NCBI GenBank assembly: GCA_016284305.1
Contig: JAEEON010000075.1
Coordinates: 62,001-126,000 of the forward strand
Source of the DNA: Bacteroidales bacterium
GTDB lineage: Bacteria; Bacteroidota; Bacteroidia; Bacteroidales; F082
DNA length: 64,000 nt
Direction of reading: 5' to 3'
Made by a program: the position numbers and the translations under genes. Every line of letters starts with the position of its first letter. The stretch's first letter is position 1. The notes beneath the pieces are model-generated. The model worked only from the letters and a program-made list of their open reading frames with translations, did no database searches and was not told where the DNA came from. Of this stretch, positions 25,223 through 34,235 are shown in pieces.

Positions 25223-26787
25223 GTTGGCGAGAGAAGACACGGAGCATCGAGCCAGCGGCTTACTTCCTTGGTCTGGCCATGATGGCGGCAAGCCTCACCC
25301 TGTCGCCTTTCATGATGAGTGTCTCCCAGTTCTACCTCCTGGCCGTATGGGTTTTCCTCGGTGATCCCATCAAGGACAAGCTACAACGCTTCGTCCACAA
25401 TAGAATTGCCCTCGTACTCGTCTCGCTCTACGTGCTCCATCTCATCGGATTGGCTTATACCTCCGACTTCGCCTATGCGCTCAAAGACCTTCGCGTCAAG
25501 CTTCCGCTGGTCACCTTCCCCTTGATCCTTTCCTCAACAAGACCATTAGAAAAACGCTATGCCGATTTGCTGCTATGGATCTATGTAATCTCCGTGGTCG
25601 TGGCCACAGGACACAGTTACAGCACCTATCTGAGACACGACTATAACGACATCCGAGAAATCGCACATCATATCAGCCACATCCGCCTATGCCTCAACAT
25701 CGTGTTGTGCATTGGCATCCTCTGTTATTTTCTGTTCTCGCGTGCCACTTTATGGTGGTTGAGAGCAGCAAGCATGCCGCTCCTAGTCTGGTTTATGTAC
25801 ATGCTTTACATCTTTGAGTCAATCTCGGGCTACGCTGCCTTTGTGGGTGTCGTGATCATCTCGTTTTTGTATCTCTTCTTTACGAAAGTCCGAAGTCGGG
25901 GATGGAAAACAGCCATGATCCTTGTCATCATAGTCGTCCCTATCGTTGCGGGATTTCTGCTGTACCGCTTCGTCACCCCCATGATCAACGTCACCCCCGT
26001 CGATCTCAACAGCCTGGAGAAAAAGACCGCTCAAGGGAACGACTACTGGCACGACACCACCCATTTCCCTGTAGAGAACGGCCACTATGTGGGGTTGTAT
26101 TTCTGCCGGCCCGAAATGCGCGAGGCATGGAATGGGCGTAGCGGCATGGATTACGATGGCCTGACCCTCAACGGAGAGAACCTCGAGGCCACTTTAGCCC
26201 GCTATCTCACCAGCAAAGGGCTGAGGAAAGACGCTGAAGGTGTTGCCGCTCTCGATGAACAGGACATCCGCAACGTGGAGCAAGGGGTGGCCAACTATGT
26301 CAACTGGACCCGTCGCGGAGTCTATGCCCGACTCTCAGAGACCTTGTTCGAATATGGTCAGTACCGGCGCGCCAACAATCCCAATGGAGGTTCCCTCTCC
26401 CAACGTCTCGAATACACCAAGGCCTCACTGTACCTTATCAAACAACATTTACTTTTCGGTGTAGGCACTGGCGACATCCCCAACGCCTATATGACTGCTT
26501 ACGACGAACTTCATTCTCCATTGCTGCCTCAATTCCGCCATAAGGCCCACAACCAATACCTCTCCATCACGGTAGGGTTTGGCATCGTTGGCCTGATATG
26601 GTTCTTGATTGTCTTGTTCTATCCCTATCTTTCCTCGAGACAGCGGCGGACCTATCTCTATACCATCTTTTTGGTCATCCTTTTGATTTCAATGCTGCCA
26701 GAAGACACCATCGAATCACAAGCGGGCGTATCTTTTTATGCTTTTTTCAATTCTTTGTTTATCTTTGCGTTTCAAAAGAGAGGATAA
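25219..26787 (+). CDS. O-antigen ligase/polymerase-like membrane protein
   Basis: 522 residues with about 10-11 transmembrane segments and a large extracytoplasmic loop (about residues 255-410) containing many charged residues. After the loop, HKAHNQYLSITVGFGIVGLIWF is the Wzy_C/WaaL-type signature with its conserved His (read as KAHNQYL). Such proteins ligate or polymerise lipid-linked glycans at the outer face of the inner membrane. It starts with GTG, overlapping the protease stop by 4 nt. The 3' end carries the -7 box for cdd. Confidence 0.85.
   Translation: MSWREKTRSIEPAAYFLGLAMMAASLTLSPFMMSVSQFYLLAVWVFLGDPIKDKLQRFVHNRIALVLVSLYVLHLIGLAYTSDFAYALKDLRVKLPLVTFPLILSSTRPLEKRYADLLLWIYVISVVVATGHSYSTYLRHDYNDIREIAHHISHIRLCLNIVLCIGILCYFLFSRATLWWLRAASMPLLVWFMYMLYIFESISGYAAFVGVVIISFLYLFFTKVRSRGWKTAMILVIIVVPIVAGFLLYRFVTPMINVTPVDLNSLEKKTAQGNDYWHDTTHFPVENGHYVGLYFCRPEMREAWNGRSGMDYDGLTLNGENLEATLARYLTSKGLRKDAEGVAALDEQDIRNVEQGVANYVNWTRRGVYARLSETLFEYGQYRRANNPNGGSLSQRLEYTKASLYLIKQHLLFGVGTGDIPNAYMTAYDELHSPLLPQFRHKAHNQYLSITVGFGIVGLIWFLIVLFYPYLSSRQRRTYLYTIFLVILLISMLPEDTIESQAGVSFYAFFNSLFIFAFQKRG
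26760..26767 (+). promoter_or_regulatory. -7 box TATCTTTG for cdd, inside the upstream gene
   Basis: Exact match within the last ten codons of the O-antigen ligase-like gene, 41 bp before the cdd ATG. Confidence 0.55.
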
Positions 26788-26807
26788 GCACCTCAACCAT
26801 TAATAAC

Positions 26808-27290
26808 ATGAAGAAACAACAATTCATCTCCGATTATGTCATTTATGATGACGAGAAAGAGCTTGAGCTCAAGGATGCCGAGCTGTTAAGCCAGGCTCAC
26901 GAGGCAGTTCAGGGTTCTTATGCCTCGTACTCCCATTTTCATGTTGGGGCAGCAGTACGGTTGTTGAACGGGGTGGTCGTCAAGGGAGCCAACATCGAAA
27001 ATGCCGCCTATCCCAGCGGCTTATGTGCCGAGCGGGTGGCTTTGTTTGCGGCCCAGGCACAGTACCCCGATGTGCCTATCGAGGCCATCGCCATCACTGC
27101 AGAATCGGAGCACAACGAAATCGACGAGCCCATCGCTCCTTGTGGCGCCTGCCGCCAGGTAATGGTCGAAGCCGAACAACGCTCACAGCGCCCTTTGCGC
27201 ATCATCTGCCAGGGTCATAAAGGAGCTATCATGGTTTTTGATGGCATCGAGACGCTCATGCCTTTTATCTTCTTGACTAAATTCTTATGA
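26808..27290 (+). CDS. cdd: Cytidine deaminase
   Basis: 160 residues from the ATG at 26808. A longer frame can be drawn into the previous gene, but it would overlap its coding sequence and the -7 box. Zinc site: Cys73 and Glu75 in GLCAERVAL, Cys112 and Cys115 in PCGACRQ; substrate region NIENAAYPSG. It deaminates cytidine and deoxycytidine in pyrimidine salvage. The stop overlaps the gtrA start (ATGA). Confidence 0.95.
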   Translation: MKKQQFISDYVIYDDEKELELKDAELLSQAHEAVQGSYASYSHFHVGAAVRLLNGVVVKGANIENAAYPSGLCAERVALFAAQAQYPDVPIEAIAITAESEHNEIDEPIAPCGACRQVMVEAEQRSQRPLRIICQGHKGAIMVFDGIETLMPFIFLTKFL

Positions 27291-27694
27291 TCTCCCTATT
27301 GAGAATCGCATTCACCAAGGAATTCGTGCTGAAATTCCTGAAGTTCGGTGTCGTCGGGTTCTCCGGCGTGTTCGTCAACTTCGGAGTGACTTGGCTTTTC
27401 AAGGAGATCTTCAAGCTGAACAAGTATGTCAGCAACATTCTTGGTTTCGTCGTCGCTGCCACCACCAACTACCTGCTCAACCGATGGTGGACCTTTCAAA
27501 GCAACAACCCCGAGGTCGGTGTAGAATATGCCAAGTACTTCCTCATCTCCATCATTGGATTGGGAATCGACACCTTGACCGTCTATCTGCTCAACGGCAA
27601 GCTGAAATGGAACTTTTACCTCAGCAAAGTATTTGCCATAGGTGCTGCCACACTATGGAACTTCTTCGGGAACCTACTGTTCACCTTCTCCTAA
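27287..27694 (+). CDS. GtrA-family membrane protein
   Basis: 135 residues with four transmembrane segments. Family marks: LKFGVVGFSGVFVNFGVTWLF, NYLLNRWWTF and LWNFFGNLLFTF. GtrA proteins are thought to flip or present polyprenyl-linked sugars for envelope glycosylation; here it could partner the DPM-like enzyme at 5887, though they are far apart. ATGA overlap with cdd. Confidence 0.92.
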   Translation: MISLLRIAFTKEFVLKFLKFGVVGFSGVFVNFGVTWLFKEIFKLNKYVSNILGFVVAATTNYLLNRWWTFQSNNPEVGVEYAKYFLISIIGLGIDTLTVYLLNGKLKWNFYLSKVFAIGAATLWNFFGNLLFTFS

Positions 27695-27722
27695 CTTCTT
27701 ACTTCTGTCTTCTAACTTCTCT
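27695..27722. repeat. CTTCTAA-type repeat at a convergent gene junction, copy 1
   Basis: CTTCTTACTTCTGTCTTCTAACTTCTCT between the gtrA stop and the PAS gene stop (the PAS TAG is inside it). It shares CTGTCTTCTAACTTCTCT exactly with 29021-29038. Both strands read stops (TAA or TAG). Confidence 0.75.
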
Positions 27723-28041
27723 CAAAATGCGGCATCTCCTCCGGAAGGATCATCGAGAACTCCACTAAACCAGCAGGTTTGCCCTCTTCTCCCTCCTCAT
27801 ACCAAGGAGTCTGGAAGATCAACTTCTTCTTTCCCTTTTTCGAGATGGTATAGACATTGGAGACGTTGGCCTCAAGCATATGGCAGATCATCGCCCATGA
27901 CTTGGGGTTATGGCATTGTTCGAGGTTGCGTCCACGGGCATCGCCGTTGACCTCGATGGAGCTGTCGTTTTGGTAGATCACGTTGCCGTCTTTGTCGCTG
28001 ACGGTGATGGCAGGATTCACTCCTTTGAAGAAATCGATCAT
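27712..28041 (-). CDS. Small stand-alone PAS-domain protein
   Basis: 109 residues, essentially one PAS-like domain: AITVSDKDGNVIYQNDSS at 11-28, a central helix region (SWAMICHMLEAN) and C-terminal strands (KLIFQTPWY, GLVEFSMIL). There is no kinase, cyclase or DNA-binding output domain and no signal peptide, so it is cytoplasmic. It lies 10 bp after the DUF4249 lipoprotein, in the same run as a TonB receptor. It may bind a ligand or cofactor, or regulate the locus; its role cannot be read from the sequence. Confidence 0.72.
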   Translation of the reverse strand: MIDFFKGVNPAITVSDKDGNVIYQNDSSIEVNGDARGRNLEQCHNPKSWAMICHMLEANVSNVYTISKKGKKKLIFQTPWYEEGEEGKPAGLVEFSMILPEEMPHFERS

Positions 28042-28051
28042 AGTTGATAGT

Positions 28052-29017
28052 TTATTCGTTAGTAGTTAAGTCTATAGTAAGAACGATCGGCTGACTTTGT
28101 GCACAAACGACACCAATGCCGTTCTGCACATTGGAATACACCTGAACCGGTTCCATGAACATCCCAAGGACACTCCCTTGGTCGGTTTGTTGATAGGCGT
28201 TTAGAGATTTTTGATACTGAAAAAGATGCTGATCCACACGACTTACGAGCAGCGTAAAGGGCTCATAAAACTCCGCCCCGTAATGATCAACACTCATCGT
28301 GATGGAATACTCTTTCCCATCGAAATAGGCATCGCTGAAAGGATTGTAGCCTTTCCGTGCGTAATACTCCGAACCACCAAAGAGGTCATCGACGTGCACG
28401 ATATTCATGAGGTCTTGAAAAACCGGGTCCTTGGTGACAAACCCATCCAATGCACCTTGAGGGTCAAGGTTATAATAGTCGGCACCGACAGGGTCCTTGA
28501 TTTTCAACTGGAAAGACGCCGTATTATATGTATGGTCCTCTGAATACTGGATATGAATGGTGTCGAAACCAATCACCTCGGGGGCAAGAGGCATCGTGAT
28601 TTCGGCCACTGCCACATCGTCAAACTCGCTCGAGCTCACCTCGAAACGCAGCTCGTCCCCTTCGCAAAGCAAGTAGGAACCCTCGCAATAGGTGAAGCCA
28701 TACTCCAACTCCTGTGTAATCTCATCCGTGCCATACCACTCAACGTTGTAATACGTCATGGAATCCCTTACCTGAAGTGCCTCCTTGAATTCTCCATTCA
28801 CAAACAGGTCCACCTCCACATCTTTCACTCGATGATCCTTTTGCGTCTCTATATAAAAAGAGCTTTTCTCCACCGAAAGGCGTGCCGGTTCACCCACCTT
28901 TTGGATGCCGTTAACCACGATCTTTATTTCCTCGTCCACATCCTCAAAAGGAATCACTTTCTCGCACGAGGCCAAGGCCAACAAAGCCATCCCGAATATA
29001 ATTATGTATCTCTTCAT
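28052..29017 (-). CDS. DUF4249 lipoprotein
   Basis: 321 residues. Lipobox LALASC, Cys18, followed by EKVIPFEDVDEEIKIVVNG, the usual opening of DUF4249 proteins, and beta-rich sequence throughout. These lipoproteins are typically encoded just downstream of a TonB-dependent receptor, as here (22 bp), and are thought to be surface partners of it. The substrate is unknown. Confidence 0.88.
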   Translation of the reverse strand: MKRYIIIFGMALLALASCEKVIPFEDVDEEIKIVVNGIQKVGEPARLSVEKSSFYIETQKDHRVKDVEVDLFVNGEFKEALQVRDSMTYYNVEWYGTDEITQELEYGFTYCEGSYLLCEGDELRFEVSSSEFDDVAVAEITMPLAPEVIGFDTIHIQYSEDHTYNTASFQLKIKDPVGADYYNLDPQGALDGFVTKDPVFQDLMNIVHVDDLFGGSEYYARKGYNPFSDAYFDGKEYSITMSVDHYGAEFYEPFTLLVSRVDQHLFQYQKSLNAYQQTDQGSVLGMFMEPVQVYSNVQNGIGVVCAQSQPIVLTIDLTTNE

Positions 29018-29020
29018 TTT

Positions 29021-29040
29021 CTGTCTTCTAACTTCTCTTT
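29021..29040. repeat. CTTCTAA-type repeat, copy 2
   Basis: Fills the 22-bp junction between the TonB receptor stop and the DUF4249 start. An 18-bp core is identical to that at 27705-27722. Confidence 0.75.
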
Positions 29041-31496
29041 TAAAACTTATACTGCCAACTCACCGTTGGAATAAACGGGAAAATGCAAATTTGCGACAAC
29101 ACCTTTTCTGACTGATAGGTGCCATCAGGATACTGCACGTTATATTCCCTTGGAATCACTACGAAAGGATTGTTGTGCATCAAGGTATTATAGATGTTGA
29201 TGCTGAAAATACGTTCGCAATGCTTTTTCTGCTTATGGAAGTTAGCCACCAAATCGAGTCGTTGGTAACTGCTAAAGCGATAATTGTTGCGGTTCTCGAT
29301 ATAACCGATAGTAGGTGCATAACTACCCAATCCATGATAATGTTGGAAGGCCATGGTGGCACAGTTTCCCGTGCTATAAACCCAAGTCGCACCCACATCA
29401 ATTCGTTTGTTGAACTCATACATCAGCACCACGTTGATATCGTGTCGCCGGTCATATTTTGCAGGGAACACCTTGCCAAAGTTCAGTTCCTGTCCAGGGC
29501 GGTCAAACAGTCGATCGGAATGCGACCAAGTATAGCCGACCCATCCCGTGAACTTGCCCACGGTTTTTTGGGCAAACAACTCGATGCCATACGACCAGCC
29601 ATCACCCATGACCACCTTGTCTTGCCAGCCCGTCTGGTCGAGTGTGAAAAACGAGGCGCCGTCCTTGTATTCCATCACGTTGTTCATCTTCTTGAAATAG
29701 CCTTCCACCGAGAACTCGAAATCCTTCCAATTGTAGAAAGCTCCGACGGCCACCTGATGCGAGTTCATTGGAACGATCCTACCCGTCACTGGCACCCAAA
29801 GGTCCGTGGGGAGGCTGATGGCATTGCTCGAAAGCAGGTGGATGTATTGGCTCATGTATGCATATCCAGCTTTCAGCGACAAGTCCTCCGTCACCAAGGC
29901 CCTCAGACTCAAGCGAGGCTGGAGGCTATGATAAGTCTTTTTATCGACCGAGAAGGTGGAGTAATGCAAGCCCGTGTTCAGTTTGAAGAAGTTGTTGATG
30001 TCCCAGTTGTCCTCGATATACAAATCGTTTTCCAATGCACGGATCTTTGAGTTATCCATCACAGTATCAAACACAAAGTCACTTGCTCCAGCATCGACAC
30101 TCGACATATGGATTCCCGTAGCGGTAGGGTTATAGGCATGATAGGTGATATTGGCTCCAAACTTCACATCATGATTTTCGTGAGGCTTGTAGTCGAAGTC
30201 GGCCTTGGCACTGACATCATAAATACCTGAATGCAGCCCTATCTCCATGCTTTCCTTATAGCCATTATAGTTTTCCCCTGATATGGAGTTCTTTGTTTCA
30301 GAGGAAAAGCCTGCATTCAGTTTATGACGATATTGCGTGTAGGCACCGGTGACATTCATAAAGAGGTTGGGGTTGATGACATGGTTCCACCGTAATGCAG
30401 CGATACGATTGCCCCAGGCCCAATTGATGTTCAGGTTCTCTTCTCCGTAGGATTGGTATTCTTCATGATAAGTGTTTTCCTTATACCGCATCTTGGCATA
30501 AACCTTGTCGTCGCCCGAATACACGCTCAGGAAAAGACGGTCTTTGTCGGAGAACTTATGATTGACTTTTAGGTTGAAGTCATAGAAATAATAACCACCG
30601 AATGCCCTAGCGTTGTCACCTTCCCGTTTAGCGATATAATTCATGATGGGAGCGGTAAAGAGGTCGTAATAGGTGCGCCGGAACGAGAAGTTGAAGGAGG
30701 TTTTGCCTTTGACAATCGGTCCTTCCACGTTCACTTTGGAAGCAATGAGGCCGATGCTGAAGTTGCCGTGATAGTCATACATGTCGCCATCCTTCATGCG
30801 CACATCGACCACCGACGAGAGGCGGCCACCGAAGCGGGCAGGAAAATTGCCTTTGTAGAGGGTGACATTCTTGACGGCATCGGAGTTGAAGGCGGAGAAG
30901 AAGCCCGCGGCATGATCGACCTTGTATAGCGGGACGCCATCAAGAAGGATGAGGTTCTCGTCGGGGCCACCGCCGCGGACGTACATTCCCGCAGAGCCTT
31001 CCGTACCCGACTGAACTCCCGGAAGAAGCTGCAAAGCCTTGATAACATCGCTCTCGCCAAACAAAGCCGGTATCTTCTTCAGCTGCGTCACAGGCAACTC
31101 AATGGCACTCATCTGAGAACCCTTCACATGGTTATCAACAGCCCGAGCTGTCACCGTAACCTCTGCCAGTTCGTTGGACTGAACCAGCTTCACGTTGATT
31201 ACCGTATCCTTGACGAGTTCAAATTCAGCCTCATAGGGTTTATAGCCCACGAAGGAAGCCCGAAAAGCCACCTTGCCCTCGGCTAGTTTCAACGAGTAAA
31301 AGCCAAAATTGTTCGTCACCGAACCCGCCATGGTCTCAGCATTATAAATTGAGGCTCCCAAAAGAGTCTCTTGGCTCTTGGCATCAGTCACATAACCACT
31401 GATAGTGTGAGTCTTCTTGGCATTTTGAGCGACAAGATGCCCTTGAAGAAACACAGCGAATGCCAACAACAACGTACAAAGTACAGATCGCATCAT
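29040..31496 (-). CDS. TonB-dependent receptor with carboxypeptidase-like N-terminal domain
   Basis: 818 residues. Signal peptide (to about LVAQ), carboxypeptidase-regulatory-like beta-sandwich (about 30-110: ISGYVTDAKSQETLLGASIYN), plug domain (about 120-235: GSAGMYVRGGGPDENLILLDGVPLY) and a barrel ending in WQYKF. It forms an outer-membrane import pair with the DUF4249 lipoprotein downstream. I found no clear TAnnTTTG box in the 100 bp before the start. Confidence 0.93.
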   Translation of the reverse strand: MMRSVLCTLLLAFAVFLQGHLVAQNAKKTHTISGYVTDAKSQETLLGASIYNAETMAGSVTNNFGFYSLKLAEGKVAFRASFVGYKPYEAEFELVKDTVINVKLVQSNELAEVTVTARAVDNHVKGSQMSAIELPVTQLKKIPALFGESDVIKALQLLPGVQSGTEGSAGMYVRGGGPDENLILLDGVPLYKVDHAAGFFSAFNSDAVKNVTLYKGNFPARFGGRLSSVVDVRMKDGDMYDYHGNFSIGLIASKVNVEGPIVKGKTSFNFSFRRTYYDLFTAPIMNYIAKREGDNARAFGGYYFYDFNLKVNHKFSDKDRLFLSVYSGDDKVYAKMRYKENTYHEEYQSYGEENLNINWAWGNRIAALRWNHVINPNLFMNVTGAYTQYRHKLNAGFSSETKNSISGENYNGYKESMEIGLHSGIYDVSAKADFDYKPHENHDVKFGANITYHAYNPTATGIHMSSVDAGASDFVFDTVMDNSKIRALENDLYIEDNWDINNFFKLNTGLHYSTFSVDKKTYHSLQPRLSLRALVTEDLSLKAGYAYMSQYIHLLSSNAISLPTDLWVPVTGRIVPMNSHQVAVGAFYNWKDFEFSVEGYFKKMNNVMEYKDGASFFTLDQTGWQDKVVMGDGWSYGIELFAQKTVGKFTGWVGYTWSHSDRLFDRPGQELNFGKVFPAKYDRRHDINVVLMYEFNKRIDVGATWVYSTGNCATMAFQHYHGLGSYAPTIGYIENRNNYRFSSYQRLDLVANFHKQKKHCERIFSINIYNTLMHNNPFVVIPREYNVQYPDGTYQSEKVLSQICIFPFIPTVSWQYKF

Positions 31497-31569
31497 AAAA
31501 ACAATTTACGAAATGAACGAACCCAAACAATAATTATTGTTAGATGAAGGTTCTTACAAAGAAAAAAAC

Positions 31570-31577
31570 TACCTTTG
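31570..31577 (+). promoter_or_regulatory. -7 box TACCTTTG for the LptF/G-GT4 operon
   Basis: Exact TAnnTTTG match 28 bp before the TTG start at 31598. Confidence 0.55.
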
Positions 31578-31597
31578 CATTTCTTGACCATTGAATC

Positions 31598-33040
31598 TTG
31601 AAAAAACTATACCGACTCATATTACGATCTTTCTTCGGCACATTCATCTTCACGTTTTTCATCGTGATTTTTGTGCTGTTGATGCAGTTTTTGTGGGTAT
31701 ATGTCGATGATTTTGTCGGTAAAGGACTGTCTTTCAAGATTATAGGAGAACTTTTCTTCCACGCCTCCCTTACTTTTGTACCGATGGCTTTACCCTTGGC
31801 CATCTTGTTGGCGTCCATCATGTGTTTCGGTGACTTGGGCGAGCATTATGAGTTGGTCGCCATGAAAGCCTCCGGGATCTCCATTTGGCAGGTCATGCGC
31901 CCTCTGGTCATCTTGTCGGTAATCCTGGCAGGACTGGCCTTTGTCTTCTCCAACAGCATCAACCCCATCGCCACCTTGAAATTCAAGACGCTGCTCTTTG
32001 ACGTTCGAAAGCAGAAGATGGCTTTTGACATCAAGGAAGGAGTGTTTTACCGTGACATTGAGAATTACGTGATTTATGTGGACCGAAAAGGCGAGGACGG
32101 CAGCACCATCTATGGCGTGAAGATCTATGACCACACCAGCCGTGAAGGCGACAACAAAATCATGGTGGCTGACTCCGGCACCATGGCATTGAGTCCTAAC
32201 CAACGGACCATCATCTTCACTTTATACAACGGCTTCAACTACACTGAGGACAACTCCGACAAGCAGACTTTCAAGCAGCGCAGGCCTTTCGACAGGATGT
32301 CGTTTAAGGAAGAACAAATCAAGTTCAGCTTAGAGAGCTTTGACTTGACTCGTTCGAGCGAAGAGATGTTCAAGTCGTACCAGGCCATGATGAACATCCA
32401 TCAGCTCAGCACGGCACTCGACTCGTTGGAAGTGCGTTACGACGAACGTAAAGAGAAGTTCAGCGAGAACTTCAGTCAACGCTTGAGCAACCTCCAAAGC
32501 AGGCCCGAGACGTCCGACACCGTGTTGATGCTACAATGGCCACTCATCGAGCATCTCGACCCCTCGCGGCGTGCTGCGGTGTTGGAGGTCGCTTCTGGCA
32601 TCTCGCGCAATGCCAAGGAAAACGTCTCGTTCAACAAACAGGACCTTGGTGCTCAAGACCTGAACATCAAACGTCACAAGAGAGAATGGCACAAGAAGTT
32701 CACCTTGAGTTTCGCTTGCATCATCTTCTTCTTCATCGGGGCTCCTTTGGGGGCCATTATCCGAAAAGGGGGCTTGGGACTTCCAGTGGTGATTTCAGTA
32801 TTGTTCTTCGTCATTTATTACATCATCTCCACCGTGTCGGAACGCATGGCCGAGTATGGTGACTTGAATATGTTCTTAGGCGTATGGCTTTCCACCCTGA
32901 TCATCTTCCCCATCGGCCTTTTCTTGACCATCAAGGCCACCACTGACTCCGCATTGATGGACAAGGAGAGCTGGGCTAAGGCTTTCCACCAAATCATTCC
33001 ACGCAAAAAAAAGCATCATGAAGATACTTCTCCTCTGTAA
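31598..33040 (+). CDS. LptF/LptG-family permease (YjgP/YjgQ)
   Basis: 480 residues. N-terminal membrane segments (TFIFTFFIVIFVLLMQFLWV with YVDDFVGKGLS after it; about 60-120), a large periplasmic beta-jellyroll region, then three C-terminal segments (FTLSFACIIFFFIGAPLGAIIRKGG). LptF/G form the inner-membrane channel of the LPS exporter, powered by LptB, encoded 8 kb away at 41520. At 480 residues it is longer than E. coli LptF/G, with an extra helical stretch at about 265-330. Start is TTG (MKKLYRL). Overlaps the next gene by 23 nt. Confidence 0.92.
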   Translation: MKKLYRLILRSFFGTFIFTFFIVIFVLLMQFLWVYVDDFVGKGLSFKIIGELFFHASLTFVPMALPLAILLASIMCFGDLGEHYELVAMKASGISIWQVMRPLVILSVILAGLAFVFSNSINPIATLKFKTLLFDVRKQKMAFDIKEGVFYRDIENYVIYVDRKGEDGSTIYGVKIYDHTSREGDNKIMVADSGTMALSPNQRTIIFTLYNGFNYTEDNSDKQTFKQRRPFDRMSFKEEQIKFSLESFDLTRSSEEMFKSYQAMMNIHQLSTALDSLEVRYDERKEKFSENFSQRLSNLQSRPETSDTVLMLQWPLIEHLDPSRRAAVLEVASGISRNAKENVSFNKQDLGAQDLNIKRHKREWHKKFTLSFACIIFFFIGAPLGAIIRKGGLGLPVVISVLFFVIYYIISTVSERMAEYGDLNMFLGVWLSTLIIFPIGLFLTIKATTDSALMDKESWAKAFHQIIPRKKKHHEDTSPL

Positions 33041-34235
33041 CAAATCGCCCTATCCTGCCTTCGAAGGCGGTCCCATGGCCATGAACAGCATCGTCAACGG
33101 CCTCCTCGATGCCGGGCATCATGTCAAGATCCTTGCCGTCAACAGCAAGAAGTACAATGTCAGCATCGACGACATCCCTGAGGACTACCGGCGCAAGACA
33201 GGCATCGAGCTCATCGACGTGGACTTGCGCGTCAAACCATTCAAGGCTTTTACCAACCTGTTCACCAACAAGTCGTACCATGTAGAGCGTTTCATCTCAA
33301 AGGAATTCACCAACCGACTCATCGAGGTGCTGCAGAAGGACAATTACGACGTGGTTCAGATGGAGACCCTTTTCATGACTCCTTACACAGAGACCATCCG
33401 CCAATATTCGAAAGCCCTGATCGTGCTGCGAGCTCACAACGTGGAACACTTGATTTGGGAACGCATCGCCAAAGGCACACGTTTCTTCTTGAAGCGCGCC
33501 TATATCAAGCACCTGGCACGCACTCTGCGCAACTACGAGTTATCGGCTATCGACAAGGTCGATGGCATCGCCGCCATCACCCGTAAGGATGCCGCCTATT
33601 TCCGCAAGTACTGCGCCACCACGACCATCGACATCCCATATGGCATCCATCCCGAGGAGTTCCATCCCGAATATGAGATCCAAGGCAAGCCACAATTCTA
33701 TCATATCGGTTCGATGAACTGGATTCCCAACGAAGAAGGCATCCAATGGTTCATCGAGCAGTGTCTTGACCCCATCGTTGCCAAGGTGCCTGATTTCGTT
33801 TTCCATTTGGCGGGGCGCAACATGCCTGAATGGCTCAAAGAACTGAAAAACCCGCATGTCGATGTCATTGGTGAAGTGGCCGACGCTAAGGAATTTGTCG
33901 CCAACCACGACGTAGCCATCGTGCCCTTGCTCTCCGGCAGCGGCATCCGCATCAAGATCATCGAGTCGATGGCTTTGGGCAAGACCGTCATCACCACCAT
34001 GGTCGGGGCCGAAGGCATCCTTTACGATGAAGATGTCAACATCATCATCGCCGAGAATCCCGCCAAGATGGTGGAAGCCGTGCGTCGCATCAATGAGAAC
34101 CCCAACCTCGCCGTAGAGATCGGCAAGGCCGCACGCCAGCTCGTCGAAGAGGTCTATGACAACCGCAAGATCATCAAGCGGCTGTTGATGTTTTATGAGC
34201 AGATCAAACCCACCTCGAAAATCTCGTTCGTATGA
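33018..34235 (+). CDS. Glycosyltransferase family 4 (GT-B fold), first of two
   Basis: 405 residues. N-terminal Rossmann half (MKILLLCNKSPYPAFEGGPMAMN) and C-terminal nucleotide-sugar half with HIGSMNWIPNEEG and the E-x7-E-like GSGIRIKIIESMALGKTVITT. It transfers a sugar from a nucleotide donor, probably for LPS or capsule given its operon with an LptF/G permease and a second GT4. Donor and acceptor cannot be read. Starts within the permease gene; ATGA overlap with the next gene. Confidence 0.9.
   Translation: MKILLLCNKSPYPAFEGGPMAMNSIVNGLLDAGHHVKILAVNSKKYNVSIDDIPEDYRRKTGIELIDVDLRVKPFKAFTNLFTNKSYHVERFISKEFTNRLIEVLQKDNYDVVQMETLFMTPYTETIRQYSKALIVLRAHNVEHLIWERIAKGTRFFLKRAYIKHLARTLRNYELSAIDKVDGIAAITRKDAAYFRKYCATTTIDIPYGIHPEEFHPEYEIQGKPQFYHIGSMNWIPNEEGIQWFIEQCLDPIVAKVPDFVFHLAGRNMPEWLKELKNPHVDVIGEVADAKEFVANHDVAIVPLLSGSGIRIKIIESMALGKTVITTMVGAEGILYDEDVNIIIAENPAKMVEAVRRINENPNLAVEIGKAARQLVEEVYDNRKIIKRLLMFYEQIKPTSKISFV

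Noticed and set aside
26598..27290. Longer cytidine deaminase start at 26598
   Set aside because: It would overlap 190 bp of the O-antigen ligase-like gene; the ATG at 26808 lies just after a -7 box and gives the normal family length.
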